From Rugamonas rivuli (GTDB taxonomy: Bacteria > Pseudomonadota > Gammaproteobacteria > Burkholderiales > Burkholderiaceae_D), in the NCBI RefSeq assembly GCF_009380165.1, contig NZ_WHUF01000006.1, positions 372,001 through 436,000 of the forward strand: a stretch of DNA of 64,000 nt. Direction: 5' to 3'. This document shows positions 43,034 through 52,838 of this stretch, piece by piece. A model generated the notes under the pieces. That model was not told the origin of the DNA and ran no database searches. It worked only from the letters and a program-made list of their open reading frames with translations. Made by a program: the position numbers and the translations under genes. How positions within the stretch are numbered: position 1 is the first letter of the stretch; the number at the start of each line of letters is the position of its first letter.

Positions 43034-43954
43034 ATGCACCAAGTGGATTTGTCTACAGTCGACCTCAATCTGTTGAAGCTGTTCGAAGCGCTCGTTCGGG
43101 AGCGTAGCGTCACGCAGGCGGGCCTCCGCCTGGGCTTGAGCCAACCGGCCGCCAGTCGCGCGCTGGGGCGGCTGCGCACGATGCTGGGCGATCGCCTGGT
43201 GGTGCGCGGCAAGCTCGGTCTGGAACTGACGCCGCGCGGTGAAGCGCTGGCAGGTCCGGTGGCCAAGCTGCTGGACGATGCGCGGGGCATCGTTTCGCCT
43301 GCCGTCTTCGATCCCGCGTCTGCGACGGGGCGCATCACGATCGCCGCGCACGATCACCTGAGCCTGATGGTCCTTGCCGGGTTGATGGCGCGCTTCGAGC
43401 GCCATGCGCCTGCGCTCAGTCTGCATATCGCGCAACCGGTCGGGGACAATGTGCGGCTGATCGAGCAGGGCGGCGCGGATCTGGCGCTGGGCATTTTTGA
43501 TGCGCTGCCAGGCAGTTTGCATCGGCGCAGTCTTTATACCGACAGCCTGGTGTGCGTGGTGAGGTCCGGTCATCCCGTTGTGGCAGAGGGGCTTGGTCTG
43601 GAGCGTTATGTGAGCTTGCGCCACATTGCCGTGACCATTTCCGGAGTGGGAGAGAGTGCGGTTGATGTTGCGCTGTCTGCGCAGGGGCTCACTCGCCACG
43701 TCGCGCTGCGAGTGCCCCATTTTCTTGCCGGTGCGATGCTGGTGGCGGACAGCGACATGATACTCACGCTGCCCAGCCGCCTGGCGCGCTTGCTTGCGGA
43801 AAGGCTGCCGCTCGCGCTGCTGGATTTGCCGCTACAGGTCGCGCCCTTGTCGCCAGCGATGATCTGGCACGAACGCTTTCATCGCGACCCTGCCCATGTC
43901 TGGGTTCGGCAGCAGCTGGTCGACGCTGTCGCGGCGTTCAATACGGCCGGGTAG
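43034..43954 (+). CDS. LysR-family transcriptional regulator (NodD/LinR-like)
   Basis: 306 residues from ATG 43034; upstream in-frame starts at 42983 and 43016 are possible and no start has a good ribosome site. The HTH is LNLLKLFEALVRERSVTQAG then LGLSQPAASRALGRLR, typical of the LysR subgroup that includes NodD and LeuO. The effector-binding domain spans about 90-300. It is divergent from the NmrA-like gene, its probable target. Confidence 0.92.
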   Translation: MHQVDLSTVDLNLLKLFEALVRERSVTQAGLRLGLSQPAASRALGRLRTMLGDRLVVRGKLGLELTPRGEALAGPVAKLLDDARGIVSPAVFDPASATGRITIAAHDHLSLMVLAGLMARFERHAPALSLHIAQPVGDNVRLIEQGGADLALGIFDALPGSLHRRSLYTDSLVCVVRSGHPVVAEGLGLERYVSLRHIAVTISGVGESAVDVALSAQGLTRHVALRVPHFLAGAMLVADSDMILTLPSRLARLLAERLPLALLDLPLQVAPLSPAMIWHERFHRDPAHVWVRQQLVDAVAAFNTAG

Positions 43955-43968
43955 CTGCTAGTCTCCCG

Positions 43969-44625
43969 TCACCACTTCTGCCAGCCCACCACATACGCTG
44001 GCGCTGGCTGGGTGCATTGCGGATCGACGACAGGTTTCATCGCCACGCGCTCGAACGGCAGCACGCCCGTCCACACCGGCCAGCTCATGTCTTCCTCGTC
44101 GTCCTCCGGCGGGCCGGAGCGCACCTTGCAGGCCGCTTCGTCCAGCGCGATGCGCATCACCGTGGTGGCCGCGAATTCCTTGTCCGAACCCGGACGGATC
44201 TCCGCTTGGCGGCCCGGCACCAGCTTCTCCATGAACGCCGCCATCGTGCCGCGCCGCTCGGCTTCGTCAGCCACCACTTCGAACCGCCCGTAGATCATCG
44301 CTGACCGGTAGTTCATCGAATGATTGAACGCGGAACGCGCCATCACCAGGCCGTCGAGGTGCGTGATGGTCACGCAGGTCTCGCTCTCCGTCAAACGCTT
44401 GAGCATGCGGCTGCCGTTGGAGCCGTGGATGTACAAGTGATTACCCTCGCGCCAGCAGGCGGTCGGGATGCAGTGCGCTCCCTTCTCGTCGGCGAAGGCG
44501 ATGTGGCACAGATAGGCGTCATCGATGATCGCGTGCAGCGTGGCGGTGTCGTAGTGCGCGTTGGTCGGAATGCGGCGGACGCGGGTGCGTTCGCTCGGTG
44601 CGGCGTGGTTTGCTGGTTCGGTCAT
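43969..44625 (-). CDS. Pyridoxamine-5'-phosphate-oxidase-family flavin-binding protein
   Basis: 218 residues from ATG 44625; an ATG nine bases upstream is an alternative. Split-barrel FMN-binding fold: DDAYLCHIAFADEKGAHCIP, NHLYIHGSNGSRMLKRL, FNHSMNYRSAMIYGRFEVV. It belongs to the broad putative-PNPOx group, which includes flavin reductases and heme or antibiotic-modifying enzymes rather than PdxH itself. Convergent with the LysR gene. A poorly spaced GGAG is the only ribosome site seen. Confidence 0.88.
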   Translation of the reverse strand: MTEPANHAAPSERTRVRRIPTNAHYDTATLHAIIDDAYLCHIAFADEKGAHCIPTACWREGNHLYIHGSNGSRMLKRLTESETCVTITHLDGLVMARSAFNHSMNYRSAMIYGRFEVVADEAERRGTMAAFMEKLVPGRQAEIRPGSDKEFAATTVMRIALDEAACKVRSGPPEDDEEDMSWPVWTGVLPFERVAMKPVVDPQCTQPAPAYVVGWQKW

Positions 44626-44818
44626 GATCTCCATCCAAAAAGGTTGAGGCCGAAATATAGTCGCTGCATGGCTCCTGCAACAGGTCCAGAAATATTAATT
44701 TTGATAGGGCCAGCGAGCAGCCGATGTGATTATCTGTGCATTTCTGCCGTGCGCCACCCTGTAGACTGGGGGCGCCGCGCGTTCGCGGCGACTCGATCAC
44801 CAACGCCGTGGAAGCCAT

Positions 44819-45589
44819 ATGAATGTCAATGCCAGGATACTCGTCGCCGCATTTGCCGGAATGCTGTTCCATTTTGCGCCGGCCCGGGCGCAAGCCGATG
44901 CGCGCAGCTACGCCGTGCTGTCCTTGATCGGCAACGCGATCCACGTCGACACCGTGCGCGCCTCGGTGGGCGTGCGCGCGCCGGGGGAAACCCACCACGT
45001 GCTCGATATCCCCGACCAGGTTTTCGATACCACCGTGCTGCTGGCGGCCAATGCGTCGATCGGGCAGCTCCAGCCCGGCGCGAAAATCGTGCTGATGACG
45101 ACCCAGGACGCGGAGCTGTACAAGGCGCAGAACGCGATGTTCGAACGGCCCGAGGCCAACCAGGCCAATCGCGATTACCTGCTCGATCTGCTCAAGGACC
45201 GCGGCGTGAGCCACCTGGTGCTGGTGACGAAGCAGCGCGACAACGCGTACTTCAAACTGACCAACGGCTCGACCGGTACCGGCCAGCTGGAGGGGCTCGG
45301 TTTCTACATCGACGACACCACGCTGTTGCGCGGTACCGAGTCGTCGATCTCATCGCGCGGCATGCTGGGCCCTTTTGCCTACGTCAAGGCGCGGCTGCTG
45401 GACGCCCGCACGCTGGCGCCGGTGGGCGAAGTCAAATCGAACCAGTCATCGATCGTGGTCCGCCCGTCTAGCGAGGCCAGTGGCATGGAGATCTGGGACA
45501 CCATGGCCAGCGCCGAGAAAGTCGATCTGATCAACTGCCTGCTGCGCGATGCCGTCAAGGCCGCGATGGCGCCGTTGCTGGCCAAGTAG
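44819..45589 (+). CDS. Exported protein of unknown function
   Basis: 256 residues. The N-terminal signal peptide (RILVAAFAGMLFHFAPARAQ) predicts export to the periplasm. The mature protein has mixed alpha/beta character with no motif I recognise; NGSTGTGQLEGLGFYIDD and DLLKDRGVSHLVLVTKQRDN are distinctive segments. A GC hairpin (CGCCGCG-N4-CGCGGCG, 44773-44790) lies 28 bases before the start. It stands alone between the flavin-binding gene and the MocR gene, both facing other directions or separated by over 100 bases. Confidence 0.75.
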   Translation: MNVNARILVAAFAGMLFHFAPARAQADARSYAVLSLIGNAIHVDTVRASVGVRAPGETHHVLDIPDQVFDTTVLLAANASIGQLQPGAKIVLMTTQDAELYKAQNAMFERPEANQANRDYLLDLLKDRGVSHLVLVTKQRDNAYFKLTNGSTGTGQLEGLGFYIDDTTLLRGTESSISSRGMLGPFAYVKARLLDARTLAPVGEVKSNQSSIVVRPSSEASGMEIWDTMASAEKVDLINCLLRDAVKAAMAPLLAK

Positions 45590-45640
45590 CCGGCGCCGTG
45601 CCGATGCGCGGCGATGACGCGTCGGGAACGGGGATCGCCA

Positions 45641-45646
45641 TATAAT
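45641..45646 (+). promoter_or_regulatory. -10 box TATAAT of the MocR-type gene
   Basis: A perfect TATAAT 60 bases before the chosen start codon, with no recognisable -35. A weak -35 fits a promoter dependent on, or repressed by, the adjacent regulator binding at the direct repeat just downstream. Confidence 0.5.
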
Positions 45647-45655
45647 GACGGGCTG

Positions 45656-45676
45656 GCTCCGGAATATGCTCCGGAA
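45656..45676 (+). promoter_or_regulatory. Direct repeat GCTCCGGAA x2, likely autoregulatory site of the MocR-type regulator
   Basis: GCTCCGGAA at 45656-45664 and again at 45668-45676, 12 bp start to start, just downstream of the TATAAT box. Each unit contains the palindrome TCCGGA. MocR/PdxR-type regulators are known to bind direct repeats near their own promoters, so this is the best candidate operator. Confidence 0.5.
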
Positions 45677-45700
45677 AAGCAGCTTTTCATGGAACCAAGA

Positions 45701-47188
45701 ATGGATATCGCCCTGCTGATCGACGGCTATGCCGACCAGAACCGCCATCGCGGCTGGCCGCGCCAGCGCCTGCTGCACGAATGCCTGCGCGCGGCGATCC
45801 GCAGCGGCACGCTGGCGGCGGGCACGCGGCTGGCCGCCTCGCGCGCGCTGGCCGAGGAACTGGGCCTGGCCCGCAACACCGTGCTGTACGCCTACGAGCA
45901 GCTGGCCAGCGAAGGCTACGTCACCACCGACCGGCGCGGCACCGTGGTGGCCGCGGTGGCGCCGGACCGCAAGCCTGCGGCGCAGCGGCACGCGGCCACG
46001 CCGCAGGCCGGCCTGTCGCAGCGCGCGCTGGCGCTGCGGCCGCAGCCTGGACCGGCCGAGATGATGGGCGCCTTCGTGCCCGGCGTGCCGGCGCTCGACC
46101 ATTTTCCGCTGACGCTGTGGCGCCGCATGCTGGAACGGGCCTGGCGCGCGATGACGGTGGAGCAGCTCAACTACGGCGACCCGGCCGGCGAGCCGCTGCT
46201 GCGCGAAGCCATCGCCGACCACCTGCGCGCCGCGCGCGGCGTGGTGTGCGACGCCGCCCAGGTGTTCATCACCGACGGCACGCAGAGCAGCCTGGATCTG
46301 TGCATGCGCGCGCTGGCCGATGTCGGCGACACCATCTGGATCGAGAACCCCGGCTACGGCGGCGCGCTGGCGGCGGCGCGCGCGGCCAGCCTGAACGTGG
46401 CCGGCATCGACATCGACGACGACGGCATGGTGGCCAGCGCCGACGACTGGCTGCTGCGCCCGCCGCGCCTGGTCTACACCACGCCGTCGCACCAGTATCC
46501 GGTGGGCGGCGTGCTCAGCCTGCGCCGCCGGCTGGCGCTGATCGCCGCCGCGCGCGAGGCCGGCGCGCTGGTCATCGAGGACGACTACGACAGCGAATTC
46601 CGCCACGACGGCGCGCCGCTGCCGGCCATGCAGGGCCTGGCGCCGGACGCGCCGGTGGTCTACCTGGGCACCTTCAGCAAGACCATGTTCCCGTCGCTGC
46701 GGATCGGCTTCGTGGTGGTGCCGCCGTGGCTGGCCGAGTCCTTCGCGCAGATGCGCGCGCAGTCGTCGGCGCGCGGGCGCGTGGCGGAGCAGCTGGCGCT
46801 GGCGGAGTTCCTGCGCAGCGGCCAGTTCGCCCTGCACCTGCGCCGCATGCGGCGGCTGTACCGGCAGCGGCGCGACGCGCTGGTGGCGGCGCTGGAACAA
46901 CATCTGGGATCGGTGGCGACGGTGCACGGCGGCTCGGCCGGCATGCACCTGGCGCTGCGCTTCACGCTGCCTGAACTGGACGACCACGCGATCAGCGCGC
47001 AGGCGCTGGAGCACGGCATCGTCGCCGAGCCGCTGAGCGGCAAGGATACGCAGGGCGTGTCGGGCTGGAGGGGATTGATGCTCGGCTACGCACAAGTGCC
47101 GGCCGAGCGGATGGAGGGACTGGTCAAACAGTTGGCGGCGATACTGCACCTGGCGGCCTTCGCCGCCAACCGTTCAAGACGACATTAA
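45701..47188 (+). CDS. MocR/PdxR-type GntR regulator with aminotransferase-like domain
   Basis: 495 residues. I start at ATG 45701 (MDIALLIDGYADQ); ATG 45689 is also possible. The N-terminal GntR winged HTH is GTRLAASRALAEELGLARNT, and the C-terminal fold-type-I aminotransferase-like domain (about 110-480) has NYGDPAGEPLLREAIA, VFITDGTQSSLDL, VIEDDYDSEFRHDG and the probable PLP lysine in GTFSKTMFPSLRIGF. Such proteins sense PLP or an amino-acid adduct. It overlaps the convergent TonB receptor gene by four bases. No obvious target lies beside it other than itself. Confidence 0.93.
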   Translation: MDIALLIDGYADQNRHRGWPRQRLLHECLRAAIRSGTLAAGTRLAASRALAEELGLARNTVLYAYEQLASEGYVTTDRRGTVVAAVAPDRKPAAQRHAATPQAGLSQRALALRPQPGPAEMMGAFVPGVPALDHFPLTLWRRMLERAWRAMTVEQLNYGDPAGEPLLREAIADHLRAARGVVCDAAQVFITDGTQSSLDLCMRALADVGDTIWIENPGYGGALAAARAASLNVAGIDIDDDGMVASADDWLLRPPRLVYTTPSHQYPVGGVLSLRRRLALIAAAREAGALVIEDDYDSEFRHDGAPLPAMQGLAPDAPVVYLGTFSKTMFPSLRIGFVVVPPWLAESFAQMRAQSSARGRVAEQLALAEFLRSGQFALHLRRMRRLYRQRRDALVAALEQHLGSVATVHGGSAGMHLALRFTLPELDDHAISAQALEHGIVAEPLSGKDTQGVSGWRGLMLGYAQVPAERMEGLVKQLAAILHLAAFAANRSRRH

Positions 47189-49620
47189 AACGCGGTGTCG
47201 GCGCGCACGTACATCGAGCGGCCGTTGACGCCGATCGGGCAGGTTTCCCAGCAGCGGGTGAAGCCCAGTTTCGGGAAGTTGCCGCCGTTGGTCCACTCCG
47301 ACGGCAGCTGGTTGAACAGATTGTTCACGCCGATGCTGAAGAAGGTGCGCTTGGTGTAGGCATAGCGTACCGAGGCGTCGACCAGCCACTTGGCATCCCA
47401 CTTCTGCAGCGGGCTGAAGTTCTCCGCTTCCACTTCGCCGTAGTAGTTGGCGCGGGTGTTGAGGTTCCACTGGCCGGCGGTGTAGTCGGCGGCGATCACG
47501 TGGTGCTTGCGCGGCTGGCCGTGTTCGATCAAGGTCACTTGCGACTTGTCGAACAGCTGCTCGCCGGTCAGCACCGAGGAGGTCGAGTGGCGCTTGGTGA
47601 CTTCGGTTTTATTGAAGCCCAGCTGGCCCGACAGCACCAGCGTCGACGCCGCGAACTTCGACGTATGCTCGGCCACGATGTCCAGGCCGCGCGTGCGGGT
47701 GTCGACCGCGTTGGTGAAGAACTGCGCCTGGCCCACGGCAAACGGCTTGAGGATGTTGGCGATCGGGCCGCCGCCGGCTTCCGGCGCGATCTCGCTGGAG
47801 AACACGATGCGGTCCTTGATCTTGATCTCGTACAGGTCGGCGGTCAGCGACATATTCTTCGCCGGACGCAGCACCATGCCGACGCTGCCGCTGGTCGAGG
47901 TTTCCTCTTTCAGCGGGGCGATGCCGAAGGCCTTGGTGACGGCGCTGCCCTGGCGCGCGGTCAGGGTTTCGGTCAGCACGCCGTTGTTCAGGTTGGTCGA
48001 GACCGAGCTGTAGAACTCCTGCTGCACGCTCGGCGCGCGGAAGCCGGTCGACAGGCTGCCGCGGAAGCCGATCTGCTTGGTCGGATCGAAGCGGGCGCTC
48101 AGCTTGCCGGTGACGGTGCTGCCGAAGTCCGAGTATTTTTCATAGCGCACGGCGCCGGCCAGGGTCAGGGTGTCGACCGGCTTGGTTTCGGCGTCGAGGA
48201 ACAGCGCGATGTTGTGGCGGCCCGAATCGACGGCGGTGGCCGGCGTGTAGCCGGGGAAGCCCTGGATGCCGGAGGCGGCGGTGGCGCCGCTCGGGGTGGT
48301 GATGGCGATGGCCGGGTTGTTGGTGCGGCCGTACTGGTAGGAGACCGGGTCGCCGGCGACGATCTGGTAATGGTCGGCGCGGTACTCGAAGCCGGTGGCC
48401 AGGAACACGCTGCTGTCGCCGAACTTGACCGGGCCCTTGACGTCGGCGTTGAAGGTCAGCTGGTTGAACTTCAGCGTGCCGGTGTTGGCGTCGCGCGGCG
48501 ATTCGCCGTAGATGGTGCCGTCGGCCTTTTTCTCGTACCAGTAGCTGACGTTGACGCTGTCCGCTTCATGGAAGCCCAGCTCGCTGGCGCCGTAGTTGAT
48601 GCTGACGTCGGCCTTCCAGTCGTTCGGCAGGTCGCGGCGGTAGCCGAAGGCGAACGAGGCATCCTTGATGTCGGTGTGGATGGACGGCAGGTAGCCGTTC
48701 GGCGCCAGCGATGGAATGGTGCGGTCGTCGCCGGCCGAGCGGAAGAAGCCGTAGGAATCGCTCTTGCGCTTGGAGATGCCGCCGAAGGCGTAGAACTCGC
48801 TGGCCTTGTCGATCGGCAGCGCGGCGTTCCACCACAGATAGCCGTCCTTGGTGTTGCTGTCGCCGATGTGCTGGGTCACGCGCGGCGGACCCGGCTGGGT
48901 GCGCAGCGAATCCGGGCCGGCGCGGTTGGTTTCGCCGCGCTTGCGCGCTTCGGCGGTCAGGTTGATGAAGCCGCCGTCCTGGCCCAGCGCGAAGCCGGTG
49001 TTGGCGGTGCCCGAGTACAGGTCGCCGTCGCCTTCGGAGGTGGTGCCGTAGCTGCCGCTCAACTGGGTCTCGTTGACTTGCGACTTCAGCACGATGTTGA
49101 TCACGCCGGCGATCGCGTCCGAGCCGTACTGGGCGGCGGCGCCGTCGCGCAGCACCTCGATATGGTGGATGGCGCCCAGCGGAATGGCGTTGATGTCGGT
49201 GCCGGCCGAGCCGCGGCCGATGGTTTGCTGCACGTTCACCAGCGCCTGCTGGTGGCGGCGCTTGCCGTTGACCAGCACCAGGACCTGGTCAGGCCCCAGC
49301 GAACGCAGCGTGGCAGGGCGGATCGAATCGGTGCCGTCGCTGATGAAGGTGCTGGAAAAGTTGAACGACGGGTCCAGCGTCTGCAGCAGCTTGCCCAGTT
49401 CCAGCGGGCCGGCGGTCTGCATGTCTTTCAGGCTGATCAGGCCGACCGGGGCCGAGGTGTCGAGCGCGGTCTTGGCCACCGAGCGCGAGCCCAGCACGAC
49501 CACGGTCTGTTCGGGGGCCGGCGCGTCGGCGGCGGCGGTCTGGGCGCTGGCCTGGCCGGCGGCCAGCAGCAGAATGGCGCTGGCTACCAGCGTGCGTTTG
49601 AAGTGAGGTGCTCTTGTCAT
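47185..49620 (-). CDS. TonB-dependent outer-membrane receptor
   Basis: 811 residues from ATG 49620 with GAGAGA upstream. Signal peptide RTLVASAILLLAAGQASAQ, TonB-box region TVVVLGSRS, and plug domain with DQVLVLVNGKRRHQQALVN and IEVLRDGAAAQYGSDAIAGV. A beta-barrel of about 600 residues follows and ends in Phe (YVRADTAF), the outer-membrane assembly signal. It imports a large substrate using TonB energy. The plug resembles receptors for siderophore-like or plant/peptide substrates, but the substrate cannot be read from the sequence. No TonB/ExbBD genes are in the window. Confidence 0.93.
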   Translation of the reverse strand: MTRAPHFKRTLVASAILLLAAGQASAQTAAADAPAPEQTVVVLGSRSVAKTALDTSAPVGLISLKDMQTAGPLELGKLLQTLDPSFNFSSTFISDGTDSIRPATLRSLGPDQVLVLVNGKRRHQQALVNVQQTIGRGSAGTDINAIPLGAIHHIEVLRDGAAAQYGSDAIAGVINIVLKSQVNETQLSGSYGTTSEGDGDLYSGTANTGFALGQDGGFINLTAEARKRGETNRAGPDSLRTQPGPPRVTQHIGDSNTKDGYLWWNAALPIDKASEFYAFGGISKRKSDSYGFFRSAGDDRTIPSLAPNGYLPSIHTDIKDASFAFGYRRDLPNDWKADVSINYGASELGFHEADSVNVSYWYEKKADGTIYGESPRDANTGTLKFNQLTFNADVKGPVKFGDSSVFLATGFEYRADHYQIVAGDPVSYQYGRTNNPAIAITTPSGATAASGIQGFPGYTPATAVDSGRHNIALFLDAETKPVDTLTLAGAVRYEKYSDFGSTVTGKLSARFDPTKQIGFRGSLSTGFRAPSVQQEFYSSVSTNLNNGVLTETLTARQGSAVTKAFGIAPLKEETSTSGSVGMVLRPAKNMSLTADLYEIKIKDRIVFSSEIAPEAGGGPIANILKPFAVGQAQFFTNAVDTRTRGLDIVAEHTSKFAASTLVLSGQLGFNKTEVTKRHSTSSVLTGEQLFDKSQVTLIEHGQPRKHHVIAADYTAGQWNLNTRANYYGEVEAENFSPLQKWDAKWLVDASVRYAYTKRTFFSIGVNNLFNQLPSEWTNGGNFPKLGFTRCWETCPIGVNGRSMYVRADTAF

Positions 49621-49850
49621 GTATCTCTCTCGTTTTAGTGGACGCACACGCGGATAGCGGCGTCGAGAAAAATACTAGCTTGGCGGCTGAGTGTGCTGCA
49701 ACGCGGCATGCACCACATTGTTGCGAAATATGCACATTTGACAATATTGCGTGCGTTATACGACGACTTGGCGTAATCTGGCCGACGGGCTGCTGCAAAA
49801 CGGTGCAATATTGTGGTGCGCACGCATCAAACCGGCGCCTGGGCCCCATC

Positions 49851-50624
49851 CTATTGCTGGTCCAGCATCCACCCCTTCAAGCCGTTGACCCAGGACTTGG
49901 CCGGCAGGTTCAGGCTCTTCTTGATGGCGCCGGCGCGCTCGTACAGCACGCTGAAATCGAGCACCGGCGACTGCTTGAAGGCGATCACCACGATGTTGGC
50001 GTCGTGCACCTCGGGCAGCCAGACCACGGCGTCGAACACCAGTTCCATCGCCTGCAGGTTCTTGTCGTAGTTGGCGAAGTCGCCGAACACATTGGTGGTC
50101 ATGATGCCGCCGTCGCGCAGGGTGTCGAAGCAGGCCTGGTAGAACTCGGGCGAGTCCAGCACCGGGCCGCGCGCCTCTTCGTCGTACAAGTCCACCTGCA
50201 GGATGTCGACGCTGCCATGGTTGGCCGGGTCGAGCACGAAATCCATGGCGTTCATTTCCATCACGTTCAGACGGGCGTCGTTGGGCGGCAGGCCGAACTG
50301 CGCGTGGCAGATGGCGATCACATTGGGGTTGAGCTCGACCGCCGTCACGCGCGCGTCCGGCAGGCGGCGGTAGCAGAACTTGGTCAGCGCGGCGCTGCCC
50401 AGGCCCAGCTGGACGATGTGGCGCGGCTGGTCGTTGAACAGCAGCCACATCATCATCATCTGCACGTATTCCAGCTCGATGTGGTCGGGCTTGGCGAGCC
50501 GCATCGCGCCCTGCACCCAGGAGGTGCCGAGGTGCAGGCTGCGCACGCCCTGGAATTCGGTGATGGTGGCGGGCGGATGGCCGGGGGCGTCGAAGCGGGA
50601 GGGGGAGGTGTTGGCGAGTGACAT
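49851..50624 (-). CDS. Spermidine-synthase-like methyltransferase-fold protein
   Basis: 257 residues. Rossmann-like core with IVQLGLGSAALTKFCYRR, VTAVELNPNVIAICHAQF and VDILQVDLYDEEARG, typical of polyamine synthase-like proteins of the PlsC/SpeE-related group. Length is close to SpeE, but the polyamine-binding signature is not clear, so aminopropyl transfer is uncertain. No good ribosome site before ATG 50624. It is followed on the minus strand by a 200-bp gap to the TonB receptor gene and is shielded from the PEP-CTERM gene by a terminator. Confidence 0.85.
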   Translation of the reverse strand: MSLANTSPSRFDAPGHPPATITEFQGVRSLHLGTSWVQGAMRLAKPDHIELEYVQMMMMWLLFNDQPRHIVQLGLGSAALTKFCYRRLPDARVTAVELNPNVIAICHAQFGLPPNDARLNVMEMNAMDFVLDPANHGSVDILQVDLYDEEARGPVLDSPEFYQACFDTLRDGGIMTTNVFGDFANYDKNLQAMELVFDAVVWLPEVHDANIVVIAFKQSPVLDFSVLYERAGAIKKSLNLPAKSWVNGLKGWMLDQQ

Positions 50625-50666
50625 GGCGCTAGTTTACCAGCCCGCCCGGCCGCGCGTGCGGCGTAA

Positions 50667-50690
50667 AAAAAGACGCCGCAGCGTCTTTTT
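50667..50690 (-). terminator. Rho-independent terminator AAAAAGACGC-N4-GCGTCTTTTT
   Basis: A perfect 10-bp stem with a 4-base loop (CGCA) and T-runs on both strands, 15 bases after the PEP-CTERM stop. It would end transcription of that gene and isolate the spermidine-synthase-like gene. Confidence 0.9.
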
Positions 50691-50704
50691 AAGGGGCGTG
50701 GCGC

Positions 50705-51208
50705 TCAAGACTTGCGGCGTCGCGCAACCAGGCCCACCAGCGCCAGGCCGCCCAGCAGCATGCCGTAGGTGGCGGGTTCCGGCACGGCCGAGGTGATGTC
50801 CAGCGTGCCGGCATAGCTGGCGTGGCCGATATCGTTGCCGATGATGGTCAGCGTGATCAGGCCGTTCACCGGTACGCCGAAGAACACGCTGCCCGAGACG
50901 AAGCCATTGAAGATCGGCAGCGGCACGCCGTTGATGTCGGCCCAGCTGAAGTTGATCATGGTCGGCGACGGTGGCGAGAAATTGGCCAGGTTGGCGAAGA
51001 AGCCTTGCGCCGTGCCTGGCAGGCCGGAATAGGAGAAGGTGTAGGTATCGACGAAAGACAGGCCGTCGATATGCGACGTGCCGAACGGAACGGTCCAGTT
51101 GGACGGGCCGCCGGCCATGGCGACTACCGCTGGCGCGTAATTGTTCGCCATCGCCCCCCCTGCCGCGGCCGCCATTAAGCCGGCTGCCAATATTGATTTT
51201 AATTTCAT
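50705..51208 (-). CDS. FxDxF-type PEP-CTERM sorting-domain protein
   Basis: 167 residues. A Sec signal peptide (KSILAAGLMAAAAGGAMAN) is followed by a short beta-rich domain with SFVDTYTFSYSG, the FxDxF motif of a known PEP-CTERM subfamily. The C-terminus is a classic PEP-CTERM tail: VPEPATYGMLLGGLALVG, then ARRRKS. Such proteins are cleaved by an exosortase and released or attached with the extracellular matrix. No exosortase or EPS gene is in the window. GGGGA precedes ATG 51208, and a strong terminator follows. Confidence 0.93.
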   Translation of the reverse strand: MKLKSILAAGLMAAAAGGAMANNYAPAVVAMAGGPSNWTVPFGTSHIDGLSFVDTYTFSYSGLPGTAQGFFANLANFSPPSPTMINFSWADINGVPLPIFNGFVSGSVFFGVPVNGLITLTIIGNDIGHASYAGTLDITSAVPEPATYGMLLGGLALVGLVARRRKS

Positions 51209-51423
51209 ATTATCCCCGCGAAATGTAAGACTTGATTCATGAAACCCCCGGACTACCGGACCAAATTACGCCTGGGGATTTTCGATGTCAATCGGCTATT
51301 TTTTTATCGCGCGGGCAAGAATCATAGGGCGCGGCTAACTCCCGGGCTGAACAATGGAAAATTGCAAATAGTCAATTTCCGTTGTGCAAAATATCAACAT
51401 AATTTCAATTTAGTAATGACGCT

Positions 51424-52838
51424 TTAGTTGCTGATTGCCGACACCGGCAACACCAGCGTGACGGTCAGGCCGCCGCCGTCGCGGTTGGCCAGCGTGATGC
51501 GGCCGCCGTGGGCTTCGGCGATTTCGCGCGCCAGCGCCAGGCCCAGGCCGGTGCCGCTGCGCTTGGTGGAGTAGAACGGCACCAGCGCATTGGTCAGCAC
51601 GGTGTCGCTCATGCCGGGGCCGCGGTCGAGCACGTCGATGCGCACGGCGTCGTGCAGGCGCCGCACCTCCAGGCTGACCTGGCTGGCCGGCGAGCCCGAT
51701 TCGTGGGCGTTCTTGAGCAGGTTCAGCAGCGCCTGCTCCAGCTGCGAGGGATCGAAGGCGCAGGGCTCGGCGGGCGGCTCGCCGGCGATGGTGAAGTCGA
51801 CCTGGGCCGCCAGCTGGGCCAGGAAGGCCGGCCACGATTGCAGCTCCAGCCGCGGCGCCGGCAGCTTGGCGAAGCGCGCATAGCCGAGGATGAAGCTTTC
51901 CAGGTGGCGGGTGCGCTCCTCGATGGTGGCGAGGATTTGCGGCAGCCGTTCGGTCTGGCCGCGCCGCACCAGCTCGGCGCCGGAGTGGGCCAGCGAGGTC
52001 AGCGGCGCCAGCGAATTGTTCAGCTCATGGCTGATGACGCGGATGACTTTTTTCCAGGTCTGCACTTCCTGCCGGCGCAGCTCCATGGTCAGCTGGCGCA
52101 GCAGCAGCAGCTCGTGCTTGCGGCCGTTCAGGTTGAAGCTGCGGCGGGCCAGGTGGTAGACCTCTTCCTGGTCGAGCGCTTCCTGGCCCTCGCCGCCGGC
52201 CTCGCGCGTGGTGAACAGGCCGTCGCCGCCGCGCGCCATCGCTTCGCGCAGCGCCGGCGAGGCTTGCGCCAGGATGTCGTCGAGGCGGTGGCCTTCGAGC
52301 CGGCGGCCCTGGTGCAGCAGCTGGCGCGCGGCGATGTTGGCGTAGACCACGGGGCCGGCCTCGCGCACCAGCAGCATGGCCACCGGCGTGTTCTGCACCA
52401 TGGTGTCGAGCAGCAGTTCGCGCTGCACCAGGTCCAGGCGCTGCTGGCGCAGCACGTCGCCCAGCGTGTTGTGGGCCGCCACCAGGTCGCTGAGCTCGTC
52501 GTTCTGCGGCCAGTGCAGGCTGAACGAGAAGTCGCCGTCCTGGTAGCTGGTGACGGTGCCGGTCAGCGCGCGGAACAGCGACAGCATGTATTCGAGCTGG
52601 GCGCGGATGGTGATGATGGAAATCGGCAGCACGCACAGCAGGCAGACCGCCAGCACCATGCCGGGATGGGCGGGGAAGAAATGGGTCAGCGTCAGCGCGA
52701 TGAGGATGCCGACCGTCAGCAGCGTGCCGACCAGCGCCGTCCAGCGCGTCAACAGCGACAGGCGCATGCCTGTTGGGCGCATGCCTGTCGGGCGCATGCC
52801 TTGCGGGCGCGGGCGTACCGGCGGCGGCGTGGCGCCCA

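Noticed and set aside
49742..49813. Two CAATATTG palindromes 64 bp apart upstream of the TonB receptor gene.
   Set aside because: Short, AT-rich and without clear promoter elements at sensible distances; could be chance.
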